A DNA stretch of 64,000 bases from contig NZ_PEBS01000013.1 of the NCBI RefSeq assembly GCF_002869965.1, positions 36,249 through 100,248 on the forward strand, given 5' to 3'. The notes below the pieces were generated by a model. The model was not told the origin of the DNA. It ran no database searches and saw only the letters and a list, made by a program, of their open reading frames with translations. How positions within the stretch are numbered: the stretch's first letter is position 1; each line of letters starts with the position of its first letter. The stretch comes from Janthinobacterium sp. ROICE36 (GTDB lineage: Bacteria > Pseudomonadota > Gammaproteobacteria > Burkholderiales > Burkholderiaceae_D). Position numbers and translations under genes: made by a program. Of the stretch, positions 19,397-28,408 are shown one piece after another.

Positions 19397-19897
19397 ATGC
19401 ATATGCCCATCCAGTTCGACACCCTCGATTACGCCAAACGCCTCGCCTCGGCAGGCGTGCCCACGCAGCAGGCGGAAGCGCATGCGGCAGCCTTGGGCGA
19501 TGTGCTCGGTTCGGCCGTGGTCGTGCATAGTGAGCTGGCGGCGCTGGAGCGCAATCTGCTGGGAGAAATCAAGCTGGTGGCGCAAAGAGTCGACACCAGG
19601 GTAGGGGCCCTTGATGTGAAAATAGATGCGCTGGAACTGAAACTCGACAGCAGAATAGATACACTGGAACTGAAACTTGATAGCCGAATAGATGCACTTG
19701 AACAGAAGTTCGATGCCAGATTCGATAACTGCGAACAGAAGTTTGATACCAGATTTGATAATTCCGAGCAAAAATTTGACGCCCGCCTGGAACGCATGGA
19801 CTTGCGCCAGGGCGCCGACATGAAACACGTGTACTGGATGATGAGCACCCTGATCCTGCTCAACCTGGGCATCCTCAGCAAACTGATGCTGCAGTAA
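19397..19897 (+). CDS. Coiled-coil membrane protein with six 11-residue repeats
   Basis: A 166-residue protein resembling DUF1640/CCDC90-type coiled-coil proteins. Residues 72-137 consist of six successive 11-residue units of the form L/F-D-x-R/K-I/F-D-x-x-E-x-K (for example LDSRIDTLELK and FDARFDNCEQK), a hendecad coiled coil. A C-terminal hydrophobic segment (about 146-164, YWMMSTLILLNLGILSKL) anchors it in a membrane, with the coil presumably in the cytoplasm. GGAG five bases before the ATG at 19397 supports that start; MPIQF at 19403 is an alternative. The function is unknown. It shares a bidirectional terminator with convergent tatC. Confidence 0.75.
   Translation: MHMPIQFDTLDYAKRLASAGVPTQQAEAHAAALGDVLGSAVVVHSELAALERNLLGEIKLVAQRVDTRVGALDVKIDALELKLDSRIDTLELKLDSRIDALEQKFDARFDNCEQKFDTRFDNSEQKFDARLERMDLRQGADMKHVYWMMSTLILLNLGILSKLMLQ
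19610..19807 (+). repeat. Six tandem 33-bp coding repeats
   Basis: The DNA encoding the six 11-residue units of the coiled-coil protein is a diverged 33-bp tandem repeat, most similar between units 2 and 3 and between units 4 and 5. Unit number could change by slippage or recombination. Confidence 0.75.
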
Positions 19898-19923
19898 GCA
19901 CTCACCTACCCATGCGGCGATAA

Positions 19924-19962
19924 AAAAAACCGCTGCTCCCGGGTGAGGTCAGCGGCTTTTGC
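19924..19962. terminator. Bidirectional terminator between the coiled-coil gene and tatC
   Basis: CCGCTG (19930-19935) pairs with CAGCGG (19950-19955), flanked by an A run on one side and a T run on the other. It can end both convergent transcripts. Confidence 0.6.
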
Positions 19963-19982
19963 TTGCGATTCTTGTAAAGCGT

Positions 19983-20738
19983 CTAGGACACTTCTTCCGG
20001 CGCCTGGGTGACCTTGACGAAGATGGGCGCCACCAGCAGGCCCAGCTCGAACAGCAAACACATGGGGATGGCCAGTGAGAACTGGCTGACCACATCCGGC
20101 GGCGTGACGATGGCGGCAATCACGAAGGCGCCGACGATAATGTAGGGACGTATTTCCTTGAGCTTGGCAATGCTGACCAGGCCCATGCGCACCAGGATCA
20201 CCACCACCACGGGCACCTCGAACGTGGCGCCAAAAGCCAGGCACATCGACATGACGAAATCAAGGTAGTTTTCAATATCGGGCATGACGGCAATCGACGA
20301 TGGCGAGAAATCACTGATGAAGTGAAATACGCGGCCAAAGACAAAGAAGTAGCAGAAGGCCACGCCGGCGATGAACAGCAGGGATGAGGAGATAACCAGC
20401 GGTGCGATCAAACGCTTTTCATGCGCGTACAGGCCGGGCGCGATGAAGGCCCACATCTGGTACAGCACCCAGGGCAAGGCGACGATGAAGGCGATCACCA
20501 GGGTCACTTTCATCGGCACCAGGAACGGTGAAATCACGCCCGTGGCGATCATTTTCGAGCCGGCCGGCAGCGAGGCGATCATCGGCGCAGCAATAAAATC
20601 GTAGATATGCGAAGGGCCGGGCCAGTAAAACAGCACGGCGCAGACGATGGCGATGCCGATCGAGGCCTTGACCAGACGGTTGCGCAGCTCGACCAGATGC
20701 GAGATAAAGGTTTCTTCCACCGGGGCTTTGCTACTCAT
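19983..20738 (-). CDS. tatC: Twin-arginine translocase subunit TatC
   Basis: A 251-residue polytopic inner-membrane protein that recognises the twin-arginine signal peptide of folded Tat substrates. The cytoplasmic N-terminus with FISHLVELRNRLVKA is diagnostic. Six hydrophobic segments follow, with the conserved APGLYAHEKR loop and late IVTPPDVVSQ motif. The start overlaps the tatB stop by four bases. It is the last gene of the tatABC tail of the his operon. Confidence 0.97.
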   Translation of the reverse strand: MSSKAPVEETFISHLVELRNRLVKASIGIAIVCAVLFYWPGPSHIYDFIAAPMIASLPAGSKMIATGVISPFLVPMKVTLVIAFIVALPWVLYQMWAFIAPGLYAHEKRLIAPLVISSSLLFIAGVAFCYFFVFGRVFHFISDFSPSSIAVMPDIENYLDFVMSMCLAFGATFEVPVVVVILVRMGLVSIAKLKEIRPYIIVGAFVIAAIVTPPDVVSQFSLAIPMCLLFELGLLVAPIFVKVTQAPEEVS

Positions 20739-21268
20739 GAGTAAAAGGAGGAGGAACTGGCGCGCGGACGGAAACGCGCCACGCGGGCAGCCGCCGACTG
20801 CACGTGCTGCTTGCCGCCATGGCGCTGCTTGTACCAGCCAGGAATGGCGGAATTGCGCACCAGCTTCTTGCGCCGAAATTCGCGCGCCTTGCGGGCCAGG
20901 TCATCATTGGTGGCGCGCAACATGGCTTCATGGGCATCGTGGTGCCCATCATACGAACTGGAATCGCCGCGCCAGGCGTTTTCCACCTCGGCCAGGTTGC
21001 CGGAGATCGAGTTTTCCACGCCATGCACGGATTTCTCCACGCTTTGCTTGACGGAATGGGCCGCATCCTGCACTTCCTTCTGCAGGTTTTTCAGCTCTTC
21101 CAGTTCAATTTCGCGCGAGACTTCGGATTTCACCTGATTCAGGTAGCGTTGCGCGCGGCCATACAGGGTACCGGCCATGCGTGCTACTCTCGGCAACTTT
21201 TCAGGGCCGATGACTATCAACGCAACCACGCCGATGATGGCGATTTTAGAGAGACCGAGATCGATCAT
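20735..21268 (-). CDS. tatB: Sec-independent translocase subunit TatB
   Basis: A 177-residue TatB. It has a short N-terminal transmembrane helix (MIDLGLSKIAIIGVVALIVI) with the conserved GPEKLPRVAR elbow, then a long amphipathic helix and a variable charged C-terminal tail. With TatC it forms the substrate-receptor complex. It lies 48 bp downstream of tatA and overlaps tatC. Confidence 0.95.
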   Translation of the reverse strand: MIDLGLSKIAIIGVVALIVIGPEKLPRVARMAGTLYGRAQRYLNQVKSEVSREIELEELKNLQKEVQDAAHSVKQSVEKSVHGVENSISGNLAEVENAWRGDSSSYDGHHDAHEAMLRATNDDLARKAREFRRKKLVRNSAIPGWYKQRHGGKQHVQSAAARVARFRPRASSSSFYS

Positions 21269-21316
21269 AAGCGGACAAGGGCTGTTACCGGACGAGGCAA
21301 GCGCCCCGCCACGCTA

Positions 21317-21553
21317 TCAGAACTTGCTTTTCTCTTTCGTCTCGACGTCGATGGTGCTTTTGTCGGCCACTTGCGATGGCGCAGCAGGAGGGGTGTTGGC
21401 TGCAGGGGAATCATCATCGCCCTTGACGCCATCCTTGAAGCCTTTGACGGCTTTGCCGATATCACCGCCGATATTGCCCAGTTTCTTGGTGCCGAAGACC
21501 AGCATTACAATGACCAGAACGATCAGCCAGTGCCAAATACTCAATGAACCCAT
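21317..21553 (-). CDS. tatA: Sec-independent translocase subunit TatA
   Basis: A 78-residue TatA, the pore-forming partner. The N-terminus [20 protein letters not shown] runs into the [20 protein letters not shown] amphipathic helix typical of TatA/E. The ATG at 21553 is chosen because the family starts at MGS(L/I)SIWHW and an AAGGAG lies just upstream; the frame open to 21595 adds nothing conserved. Confidence 0.95.
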   Translation of the reverse strand: MGSLSIWHWLIVLVIVMLVFGTKKLGNIGGDIGKAVKGFKDGVKGDDDSPAANTPPAAPSQVADKSTIDVETKEKSKF

Positions 21554-21633
21554 CACATTCTCCTTGCGGGACGGTGCCCGAATAGCGTCAACCAATGCCG
21601 ATAGTATACACGCGAACCCGGCGCACGGCGAAA

Positions 21634-22005
21634 TCAGTGCTGGCCACGCCAGGGGCGGGGGCCGCCGTACACATGCATGTGCAAGTGATACACCTCTTGC
21701 CCACCGTTCGGGCCGCTGTTGATCATGGTCTTGAAGCCGCCGGCAGGCGTGCCATCGGCCTCATACGTGACGGCGCACCCGAACTCGGCAGCGAGTTTCG
21801 GCGCCAGGCGCAGCAGCTTGCCCAGCATGTCCGTATGGCTATCGTCGCAGTCGGACAGGCTGGCCACGTGGCGCTTCGGAATCAGCAGCAAATGCACGGG
21901 GGCGGCCGGGTTGATGTCCTTGAAGGCCAGCAAGTCGTCGTCTTCATACACGATGGAAGAAGGAATTTGTTTTGCAGCAATCTTGCAAAAAATACAGTTA
22001 TCCAC
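21634..22005 (-). CDS. hinT: HIT-family purine nucleoside phosphoramidase HinT
   Basis: A 123-residue histidine-triad protein. The N-terminus [14 protein letters not shown] and the C-terminal HLHMHVYGG triad are the HinT hallmarks; HinT hydrolyses AMP-phosphoramidates and AMP-lysine. It begins with GTG at 22005, preceded by GGAG at a five-base spacing; an upstream ATG would add 32 non-conserved residues. It sits between hisE and tatA, as in other Burkholderiales. Confidence 0.93.
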   Translation of the reverse strand: MDNCIFCKIAAKQIPSSIVYEDDDLLAFKDINPAAPVHLLLIPKRHVASLSDCDDSHTDMLGKLLRLAPKLAAEFGCAVTYEADGTPAGGFKTMINSGPNGGQEVYHLHMHVYGGPRPWRGQH

Positions 22006-22021
22006 GCACGCTCCAATAAAG

Positions 22022-22393
22022 TCAGTGTTTGTCTGTTTCGCCGGCGTCGCGCAGCGCATCCTTGCGCGCGGCCTTTTCTTCGAGGCCGGACAAGCCTTCA
22101 CGGCGCGCCAGCTCGTCGAGCACCTGCTGCGGCGTCAGGTCGAACTGCGCCAGCATCACCAGCGAGTGAAACCACAGGTCGGCGCATTCGTACAGGACCT
22201 TCGAAGCATCGTTGTCGCGCCGCGCATCCTTGGCAGCCATCACCGTTTCCGTCGCTTCTTCGCCGATTTTTTTCAAGATGGCGTCATCGCCCTTGGCAAA
22301 CAGGCGCGCAACATAGGAGGTGGCGGGGTCGCCGCCGTTGGCCGGCTTGCGCGATTCGATCACGGCGGCCAGGCGCTTCAAGGTTTCACTCAT
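22022..22393 (-). CDS. hisE: Phosphoribosyl-ATP pyrophosphatase
   Basis: A 123-residue HisE of the MazG-like all-alpha fold, performing the second step of histidine synthesis (PR-ATP to PR-AMP). The conserved [16 protein letters not shown] and [13 protein letters not shown] segments carry the metal-binding acidic residues. It is a separate gene from hisI, overlapping its stop by four bases. Confidence 0.95.
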   Translation of the reverse strand: MSETLKRLAAVIESRKPANGGDPATSYVARLFAKGDDAILKKIGEEATETVMAAKDARRDNDASKVLYECADLWFHSLVMLAQFDLTPQQVLDELARREGLSGLEEKAARKDALRDAGETDKH

Positions 22394-22827
22394 TTGCTCT
22401 TGCTTTCCGCGTAAATCGTGTCAGGGTCTTTCAGGACGGGGTCGGTGATCTGCCATTCGCCCGTTTTTTCGTCGCCGTCGAATTTCTGGAAGAAACACGA
22501 ATGGCGGCCCGTATGGCAGGCGATGCCGCCGGCTTGCTCGATTTTCAGCAAGACCACGTCTTCATCGCAATCGAGGCGGATTTCCAGCACCTTTTGCGTG
22601 TGGCCCGATTCTTCGCCCTTGTGCCAGAGTTTCTTGCGCGAACGGCTCCAGTACACGGCTTCACCCAGCTCCACCGTGCGCGCCAGCGCGTCGCGGTTCA
22701 TCCAGGCAAACATCAGCACGTCATTGCTGCCCGCTTCCTGCGCGATCACGGGCACCAGGCCGTGCTCGTCCCATTTGACCTTTTTCAGCCACTTGGCATT
22801 GCTTGCTACGATGGTTCCGTTTTGCAT
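22390..22827 (-). CDS. hisI: Phosphoribosyl-AMP cyclohydrolase
   Basis: A 145-residue HisI, third step of histidine synthesis. The family motifs [32 protein letters not shown] and CDEDVVLL, and the zinc site [14 protein letters not shown], are all present. The ATG at 22827 ([10 protein letters not shown]) is used. A longer frame reaching 23247 is only antisense-free run-on into hisF. It is followed by hisE with a four-base overlap. Confidence 0.95.
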   Translation of the reverse strand: MQNGTIVASNAKWLKKVKWDEHGLVPVIAQEAGSNDVLMFAWMNRDALARTVELGEAVYWSRSRKKLWHKGEESGHTQKVLEIRLDCDEDVVLLKIEQAGGIACHTGRHSCFFQKFDGDEKTGEWQITDPVLKDPDTIYAESKSK

Positions 22828-22853
22828 GTTGTATATCCTGGGTACTATTTTGT

Positions 22854-23615
22854 TTACGCCAGACGCATGGGAACGCCCTGCTGCGCCATGAAGCGCTTGG
22901 CTTCCTGTACCGTGTGCTGGCCATAGTGGAAGATGCTGGCGGCCAGTACGGCATCCGCGCGACCGACCTTGATGCCGTCGACCAAATCTTGCAAGCCGCC
23001 CACGCCGCCCGAGGCGATCACGGGGATGCTGACGGCGTCCGACACGCCGCGCGTCAGGCCCAGGTCGAAGCCGACCTTGGTGCCGTCGCGGTCCATGCTG
23101 GTGAGCAAGATTTCGCCGGCGCCCAGGCTTTCCATCTTTTTGGCCCATGCGAACGCATCCAGACCCGTGGCAGTGCGTCCGCCATGGGTAAACACTTCCC
23201 ACTTGCCGGGCGACACCTGCTTGGCGTCGATGGCCACGACGATGCATTGCGAGCCGTGCTTTTGCGATGCCTCAAACACCAGTTGCGGGTTCGTCACAGC
23301 CGAGGTGTTGATGCTGACCTTGTCGGCGCCCGCGTTGAGCAGCCGGCGCACGTCTTCCACCACGCGCACGCCGCCGCCCACGGTCAGCGGAATGAACACT
23401 TGCGACGCCACCGCTTCGATGATCTCGAAGATCAGGCCGCGGTTGTCGCTGGACGCGGTAATGTCGAGGAAAGTGATTTCATCGGCGCCCTGCTCGTCAT
23501 AACGGCGGGCAATTTCCACCGGATCGCCCGCGTCGCGCAATTGCGTGAAGTTGACGCCTTTGACGACGCGGCCATTGGTCACGTCGAGGCAGGGGATGAT
23601 ACGTTTTGCAAGCAT
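22854..23615 (-). CDS. hisF: Imidazole glycerol phosphate synthase subunit HisF
   Basis: A 253-residue (beta/alpha)8 cyclase. It starts [20 protein letters not shown] with the catalytic aspartate in CLDV, and carries [18 protein letters not shown] and the second catalytic Asp region [13 protein letters not shown]. It uses ammonia from HisH to make imidazole glycerol phosphate and AICAR. The start at 23615 is set by the family N-terminus. Confidence 0.97.
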   Translation of the reverse strand: MLAKRIIPCLDVTNGRVVKGVNFTQLRDAGDPVEIARRYDEQGADEITFLDITASSDNRGLIFEIIEAVASQVFIPLTVGGGVRVVEDVRRLLNAGADKVSINTSAVTNPQLVFEASQKHGSQCIVVAIDAKQVSPGKWEVFTHGGRTATGLDAFAWAKKMESLGAGEILLTSMDRDGTKVGFDLGLTRGVSDAVSIPVIASGGVGGLQDLVDGIKVGRADAVLAASIFHYGQHTVQEAKRFMAQQGVPMRLA

Positions 23616-23676
23616 GATGTTATCCAGATTGTCGCCAGGCCCGGGCATGCACGCGCACGCCCCGGGCCTGGCTGGC

Positions 23677-24450
23677 TTAAACGGCGGCGTCGGTCAGCGC
23701 ATCGGCGCGTTCTTGCGCCTGCGCCAGATCGATCGTGCCTTCATAGATGGAACGACCGCAGATCACGCCTTCGATGCCTTCGGCCTGCACCGCGCACAAC
23801 GCTTCCACGTCGCCGATATTGTGCAGTCCGCCCGAGGCGATCACGGGAATCTTGACCGCTTGCGCCAGCTTGACGGTGGCGTCGATATTGATGCCGCCCA
23901 TCATGCCGTCGCGGCCGATGTCCGTGTAGATAATCGATTCGACGCCGTAGGCTTCGAATTTTTTCGCCAGGTCGATTACTTCGTGGCCCGACATCTTGCT
24001 CCAGCCATCCGTTGCCACTTTACCATCTTTGGCATCGAGGCCGACGATGATGTGGCCAGGGAAGGCGCCGCAGGCGTCGTGCAGGAAGCCGGGGCTTTTC
24101 ACGGCCGCCGTGCCGATGATGACGTAGGTGATGCCAGCGTCGAGGTAGCGCTCGATGGTGTCGAGGTCACGGATGCCGCCGCCCAGCTGCACGGGGATTT
24201 CCTCGATGTCGTTTTCCAAGGCGAAATCCTGCACCGCCTTCAGGATGGCTTTCACGGCGCCTTCGTTCTTCGGCTTGCCGGCAAAGGCGCCGTTCAGGTC
24301 GACCAGGTGCAGCCGGCGCGCGCCTTGCATCAGCCAATGGCGGGCCATGTCCGCCGGGTCTTCGGAAAATACGGTGGCAAGTTCCATATCGCCTTGTTTC
24401 AGGCGTACGCAGTGACCGTCTTTCAGGTCGATGGCGGGAATAAGCAGCAT
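23677..24450 (-). CDS. hisA: Phosphoribosylformimino-AICAR-P isomerase
   Basis: A 257-residue (beta/alpha)8 isomerase related to His[22 protein letters not shown] carries the catalytic Asp8 region, followed by [19 protein letters not shown] and [14 protein letters not shown] with the second catalytic Asp. It lies in the his operon between hisH and hisF. Confidence 0.97.
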   Translation of the reverse strand: MLLIPAIDLKDGHCVRLKQGDMELATVFSEDPADMARHWLMQGARRLHLVDLNGAFAGKPKNEGAVKAILKAVQDFALENDIEEIPVQLGGGIRDLDTIERYLDAGITYVIIGTAAVKSPGFLHDACGAFPGHIIVGLDAKDGKVATDGWSKMSGHEVIDLAKKFEAYGVESIIYTDIGRDGMMGGINIDATVKLAQAVKIPVIASGGLHNIGDVEALCAVQAEGIEGVICGRSIYEGTIDLAQAQERADALTDAAV

Positions 24451-24503
24451 GGTCAGTGTGGTTTAAAAGTGAGTGGGAGGCGGAAAAAGCCGGAGAGCTA
24501 ACG

Positions 24504-25142
24504 TTAAGGTTGCCAGTGAACAAAGTTCTTGTACAGCTGCAAGCCAGCTGCAGCACTTTTTTCAGGGTGAAACTGTGTCGCGAAAATATTATCACGCGCG
24601 ACGGCGCAAGCGAACGGCGCGCCATAGACAGTCTCGCCCACCGTGTGCGCCGCCTCTTGAGGTTGAGCAAAATAGCTGTGCACAAAGTAAAAATACGCGT
24701 TGTCGTCTATGCCATCCCACATCGCATGGGACGCCGTTTGTCGCACTTGGTTCCAGCCCATTTGCGGCACCTTGAAGCGCGAGCCGTCTTCCTGCACCTG
24801 GCCGTCGAGCTGGAAGCGCACGACCTTGCCTGGCAGCAAGCCCAGGCCGGCCGCATCGCCCTCTTCGCTGCCGTCGAACAGCATTTGCTCGCCGATGCAC
24901 ACGCCCAGCACGGGCTTGCTATCGGCGGCGCGCAGCAGCGCTTCGAGCACGCCCGATATACGCAGGCTGCGCATGCAGTCGGGCATGGCGCCCTGGCCCG
25001 GCAAGACGATGCGGTCGGCGCTGTCGATGTCTTGCACCGTGCCGGAAATGCGCACGTCGGCTTCCGGCGCCACGGCACGCAGCGCTTGCGCCACCGAGCG
25101 CAGGTTGCCCATGCCGTAATCCACCACCACAATTTTATTCAT
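24504..25142 (-). CDS. hisH: Imidazole glycerol phosphate synthase glutaminase subunit HisH
   Basis: A 212-residue class I glutamine amidotransferase. The nucleophile is Cys82 in [10 protein letters not shown], and the His/Glu pair lies in the C-terminal QFHPEKS segment. It supplies ammonia to HisF, encoded two genes downstream. Confidence 0.96.
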   Translation of the reverse strand: MNKIVVVDYGMGNLRSVAQALRAVAPEADVRISGTVQDIDSADRIVLPGQGAMPDCMRSLRISGVLEALLRAADSKPVLGVCIGEQMLFDGSEEGDAAGLGLLPGKVVRFQLDGQVQEDGSRFKVPQMGWNQVRQTASHAMWDGIDDNAYFYFVHSYFAQPQEAAHTVGETVYGAPFACAVARDNIFATQFHPEKSAAAGLQLYKNFVHWQP

Positions 25143-25177
25143 GTTTGATCTCGGAATCTACAGTGGTTCGCGGGCGC

Positions 25178-25768
25178 TTACAGGCTGCCCTTGGTTGATG
25201 GAATGATGCCGGCCGCACGCTCGTCGAGCTCGGCAGCCATGCGCAGCGCGCGGCCAAAGGCCTTGAACACGGTTTCGCACTGGTGGTGGGCATTCGTGCC
25301 GCGTAGGTTGTCGATATGCAATGTCACGCCCGCATGGTTGACGAAGCCGCGGAAAAATTCCAGCGTCAGGTCGACGTCGAAGCCGGCGATCATGGCACGC
25401 GTAAACGGGATGTGGTATTCGATGCCAGGGCGGCCCGAGAAATCGAGCACCACGCGCGACAGCGCCTCGTCCAGCGGCACATACGCGTGGCCATAACGGC
25501 GGATGCCCTTCTTGTCGCCGATGGCCTTGGCCACGGCCATGCCCAGCGTGATGCCCACGTCTTCCACCGTATGGTGGTTGTCGATATGCACGTCGCCCGT
25601 CGCTTCGATATCCAGGTCGATCAAGCCGTGGCGGGCGATCTGGTCCAGCATATGGTCGAGGAAGGGCACGCCGGTGTTCAGCTTTTGCTGGCCGGTGCCA
25701 TCCAGGTTGAGGGCGACGCGAACTTGCGTCTCATTGGTGTTGCGCGTGATTTCTGCGGTGCGGTTCAT
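25178..25768 (-). CDS. hisB: Imidazoleglycerol-phosphate dehydratase
   Basis: A 196-residue monofunctional HisB dehydratase. The metal-binding motifs [35 protein letters not shown] and [12 protein letters not shown] are present. It lacks the phosphatase domain of the enterobacterial fusion, so histidinol phosphatase must be encoded elsewhere. The ATG at 25768 ([10 protein letters not shown]) fits the family; the frame to 25879 overlaps hisC. Confidence 0.96.
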   Translation of the reverse strand: MNRTAEITRNTNETQVRVALNLDGTGQQKLNTGVPFLDHMLDQIARHGLIDLDIEATGDVHIDNHHTVEDVGITLGMAVAKAIGDKKGIRRYGHAYVPLDEALSRVVLDFSGRPGIEYHIPFTRAMIAGFDVDLTLEFFRGFVNHAGVTLHIDNLRGTNAHHQCETVFKAFGRALRMAAELDERAAGIIPSTKGSL

Positions 25769-25787
25769 GGGAGGCTCTGGCGAAAGG

Positions 25788-26882
25788 CTAAACGAGGGAT
25801 GCCTTGAAGGCATCGTAAAAAAGGGAATTTTCTTCCGGGGTGCTGACGCTGATGCGCAGGCAATTGACCAGCGCAGCATGCATTTTACTCATATTTTTAA
25901 TTAAAACCCTGCGGGCAAGCAGTTTTGCGCAAACATCGTCGGAATCAGCCACACGAATCAGAAGAAAATTTGCCTTCGAAGGAAACACGGTCACGCCGGG
26001 CAGCGCCGCCAGGCGCAAGGCCAGCTCGTCGCGTGCGCTGTTGAGCAGATCCGCCTGCGCATTGAGCACGTCGAGGTGCGCGAGCGCGAATTCGGCTGCC
26101 GCCTGCGTCAGCACATTCACATTGTAGGGCGGGCGCACTTTCTCGAACTGCGCCAGCAGGGCCGGCGCGGCCGACATATAACCGAGGCGGATGCCGGCCA
26201 GGCCCAGTTTCGACACGGTGCGCATCACCACCAGGTTCTCGAACTCGGGCAGGCGGCCCATGAAACTGTGCTGCGCGAACGGCTCGTAGGCTTCGTCGAC
26301 GACGGCGATGCCCGTGTCGCCGAGGGCGGCAAGGATGCGCTCGATGTCGGCGCTGGCAAACAGGTTGCCCGTCGGGTTGTTCGGATACGCGAGAAACACC
26401 AGCGTCGGGCGGTGCTCTTCGATGGCCGCCAGCATGGCGTCCATGTCCAGACTGAAGTCCGGATTCAAGGGCACGCCGACGAAATCCATGCCGGCAAACT
26501 GCGCCGAACGCGCATACATGACGAAGGCGGGCACGGGCGCCAGCAGCACGGCGCGCTTGCCCGCTTCCTGGTGGGCGCAAGCCATGGCCAGGATGGAAAT
26601 CAGTTCATCGGAACCGTTGCCCAGCATGACGTCGTAACCGGCGGGCACGCCCAGCCTGGCGCAGATGGCTGCCTGCAGGCTGGCGTAGGGCGGCGGATAG
26701 CGGTTCAGCGCCACGCCGGCCAGGCGCGCGCCCAGCTCCTCGCGCAGATGCTGCGGCAGCGGATACGGGTTTTCCATCGCATCGAGTTTGATGTATCCGC
26801 TGGCATCGGCTACCTGGTAGCCTTTGACGGCCCGCACATCGGAGCGCACGGTGTTGCTGATTAACTGATCGAGGAAAGACAT
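25788..26882 (-). CDS. hisC: Histidinol-phosphate aminotransferase
   Basis: A 364-residue class II PLP aminotransferase. Visible features are the substrate loop [11 protein letters not shown], the [11 protein letters not shown]-phosphate region, [19 protein letters not shown] and the Schiff-base lysine in [15 protein letters not shown]. The ATG at 26882 (MSFLDQLIS) is preceded by AAAGGAG at a 10-base spacing. Immediately upstream lies the inserted restriction-modification pair, so hisC transcription probably has to read through it from hisD, unless a promoter within the insert serves it. Confidence 0.96.
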   Translation of the reverse strand: MSFLDQLISNTVRSDVRAVKGYQVADASGYIKLDAMENPYPLPQHLREELGARLAGVALNRYPPPYASLQAAICARLGVPAGYDVMLGNGSDELISILAMACAHQEAGKRAVLLAPVPAFVMYARSAQFAGMDFVGVPLNPDFSLDMDAMLAAIEEHRPTLVFLAYPNNPTGNLFASADIERILAALGDTGIAVVDEAYEPFAQHSFMGRLPEFENLVVMRTVSKLGLAGIRLGYMSAAPALLAQFEKVRPPYNVNVLTQAAAEFALAHLDVLNAQADLLNSARDELALRLAALPGVTVFPSKANFLLIRVADSDDVCAKLLARRVLIKNMSKMHAALVNCLRISVSTPEENSLFYDAFKASLV

Positions 26883-26905
26883 GCTGCAAACACTCCTTTT
26901 ATTCT

Positions 26906-27784
26906 TCAAACCCCAATTTCTTCTCGACTGGTGGAAGTAATTTTGGCATTAATACTTTTAGAATTTTTAACATTAGATTTGACTACTCTTTTTAGCGATA
27001 TATTTTTATTATTTCCCTCTATACTTCTTGAATCAATTTCAGAAGAAAGTCTGCCTCTAATAACTTCGCAATAATCAGGATTGAGTTCAAATCCAACATA
27101 ATCTCTACCACAACGTTTAGCCGCAACTGCAGTGGTGCCACTTCCCATGAACAAATCCATTACAATACCCCCGGGAGGACAAGAGGCCTTTACCATACGT
27201 TCAATTATCTCAAGTGGTTTTTGAGTAGGATGATCCGCTCGTTCAGGATGCTCTCGATGCAACCTAGATACACTCCACAAATCTTTCGGGTTGTAACCAA
27301 GTTCAAGCCACTTGGCACCAACAAAGATTGATCGCGTTCTTAATTTTTTTGTTTCAGCATCATAAGGAATTCGAATCGAATCCAGATCAAAATAGTAATC
27401 TTTTCTTTTTACAAAAAAACCAACCGTATCGTGAACCGAAGTATAACTCCGCACACTTCCTCCCATCGAAGGAACCCGCCTATCCCAAATGATCTCATTC
27501 ATCATAATCATTCTCTTTTTCAACATGACAAAAATTTCCGGAGAAAATTTCCACGTTAAAAAAATATACAAACTACCATTTGGCTTTAACTTAGGCAATG
27601 CAGCGTCAATCCACCGCTCAGTCCATATTAAATAGTCTTCAACGGTTTGCTGATCAGAATTATTTCCATAATCCTTTCCCAAATTATAAGGAGGATCACT
27701 TAGAATAAGATCAATAGACCCATCAGGAATTCGACATAAACCTTCCAATGCATCTTCATTGAAAATTTTATTTTTGTATTCCAT
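26906..27784 (-). CDS. Type II DNA methyltransferase (beta class)
   Basis: A 292-residue S-adenosylmethionine-dependent DNA methylase. The catalytic motif [14 protein letters not shown] is near the N-terminus (from about residue 30). The SAM-binding motif [25 protein letters not shown], is near the C-terminus, with the target-recognition region between them: the IV-TRD-I order that defines the beta class (N6-adenine or N4-cytosine). [15 protein letters not shown] (motif X) precedes motif I. A basic tail of ~45 residues follows. It should protect host DNA from the nuclease encoded five bases upstream, with AAAGGA of its ribosome site overlapping the nuclease stop. Recognition sequence unknown. 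Confidence 0.9.
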   Translation of the reverse strand: MEYKNKIFNEDALEGLCRIPDGSIDLILSDPPYNLGKDYGNNSDQQTVEDYLIWTERWIDAALPKLKPNGSLYIFLTWKFSPEIFVMLKKRMIMMNEIIWDRRVPSMGGSVRSYTSVHDTVGFFVKRKDYYFDLDSIRIPYDAETKKLRTRSIFVGAKWLELGYNPKDLWSVSRLHREHPERADHPTQKPLEIIERMVKASCPPGGIVMDLFMGSGTTAVAAKRCGRDYVGFELNPDYCEVIRGRLSSEIDSRSIEGNNKNISLKRVVKSNVKNSKSINAKITSTSREEIGV

Positions 27785-27789
27785 AATAC

Positions 27790-28395
27790 CTATCCTTTAA
27801 GTGCAATACTTGTCGATCCACGCACAAGCAGATCTAAAAAATTTCTACGCGTTCTGTACTCTGGATCATGGTGATAAAGTGCTTGCAACTTATCATTTCT
27901 TGGATTTATATAAATCGGCATAAACTGAGGGGAGAATAATTTCAAATATTCTGGATCAAATCTAATCGAATTTCCCTCAAAATGTATTCCGAAACATGCA
28001 TATATTATGTTGTAATCTGGAATTTCCTTATAATTCTTGAATAATTTCTCAACTGCAGCAATATCACTTTCACTATGGCGTTTCGCCATGTCATGTATTT
28101 TTATATTAATGTAATATTTTTTATTATCAACATGAATTATGCAATTATGCAACGACGTGTCTGGCATGTGAAACTCAACGCCAGTAAGTCCTAGTTCTAG
28201 GCCATTTTTTTTCGTTTGTTGTGTAATAACCTGCTCAACAATCCAACTTACAGAGCGCGTATGAGGTCTCAAACCAAAAGGCAGTATGTCCGAATTGGCA
28301 ATTTCGAAAGATGGCAATATATTCAAAAATTCAAAAAAAACATTTTTTACAAAATCGACATCATCAACAATTGCTGCAATTTTTGCTTTAGACAC
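27790..28395 (-). CDS. Putative type II restriction endonuclease
   Basis: A 201-residue protein with no confident named homologue. Its position directly before a beta-class methylase, equal base composition and small size make it the cognate nuclease. A possible PD-(D/E)xK core is MPDTSLHN (Asp of the PD) followed 18 residues later by YYINIKIHD. The x-x-K element is there, but Asn stands where Asp or Glu is usual. The C-terminus YRTRRNFLDLLVRG resembles ends of short type II enzymes. It starts with GTG at 28395, and its ribosome site overlaps the hisD stop (TAAGGAG), which couples nuclease translation to hisD. A regulatory controller protein gene is not present. Confidence 0.65.
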   Translation of the reverse strand: MSKAKIAAIVDDVDFVKNVFFEFLNILPSFEIANSDILPFGLRPHTRSVSWIVEQVITQQTKKNGLELGLTGVEFHMPDTSLHNCIIHVDNKKYYINIKIHDMAKRHSESDIAAVEKLFKNYKEIPDYNIIYACFGIHFEGNSIRFDPEYLKLFSPQFMPIYINPRNDKLQALYHHDPEYRTRRNFLDLLVRGSTSIALKG

Positions 28396-28398
28396 ACT

Positions 28399-28408
28399 TT
28401 TCTCCTTA
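28399..28408 (-). promoter_or_regulatory. Ribosome site fused to the hisD stop codon
   Basis: On the minus strand the hisD stop TAA runs straight into GGAG, giving TAAGGAG followed by AAAA before the GTG of the restriction gene. Translation of the nuclease is therefore probably coupled to hisD termination. This start assignment decides the nuclease N-terminus MSKAKIA. Confidence 0.7.

Larger units (their letters stand above)
26893..28407 (-). mobile_element. AT-rich restriction-modification island inside the his operon
   Basis: The stretch between hisD and hisC holds only a restriction gene and a methyltransferase gene and is strikingly AT-rich. Hand counts give 11 G/C of 60 at 28081-28140 and 18 of 60 at 27541-27600, against 37 of 60 at 28501-28560 in adjacent hisD. 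Codon third positions are mostly A or T, unlike all neighbours. The ribosome-site hexamer AAGGAG (minus strand) occurs at both edges (26893-26898 and 28402-28407). No transposase, integrase or att-like repeat is seen. Horizontal acquisition is inferred from composition and from the conserved hisD-hisC adjacency elsewhere. Confidence 0.8.

Noticed and set aside
21997..22005. DnaA-box-like TTATCCACG at the start of hinT
   Set aside because: It is the reverse complement of the first codons of hinT (GTG GAT AAC) with the last consensus base changed; no cluster, so coincidental.
26883..26909. Alternative TTG start for hisC at 26909
   Set aside because: It lies inside the methylase coding end and lacks similarity to HisC N-termini; the ATG at 26882 has a clear ribosome site.
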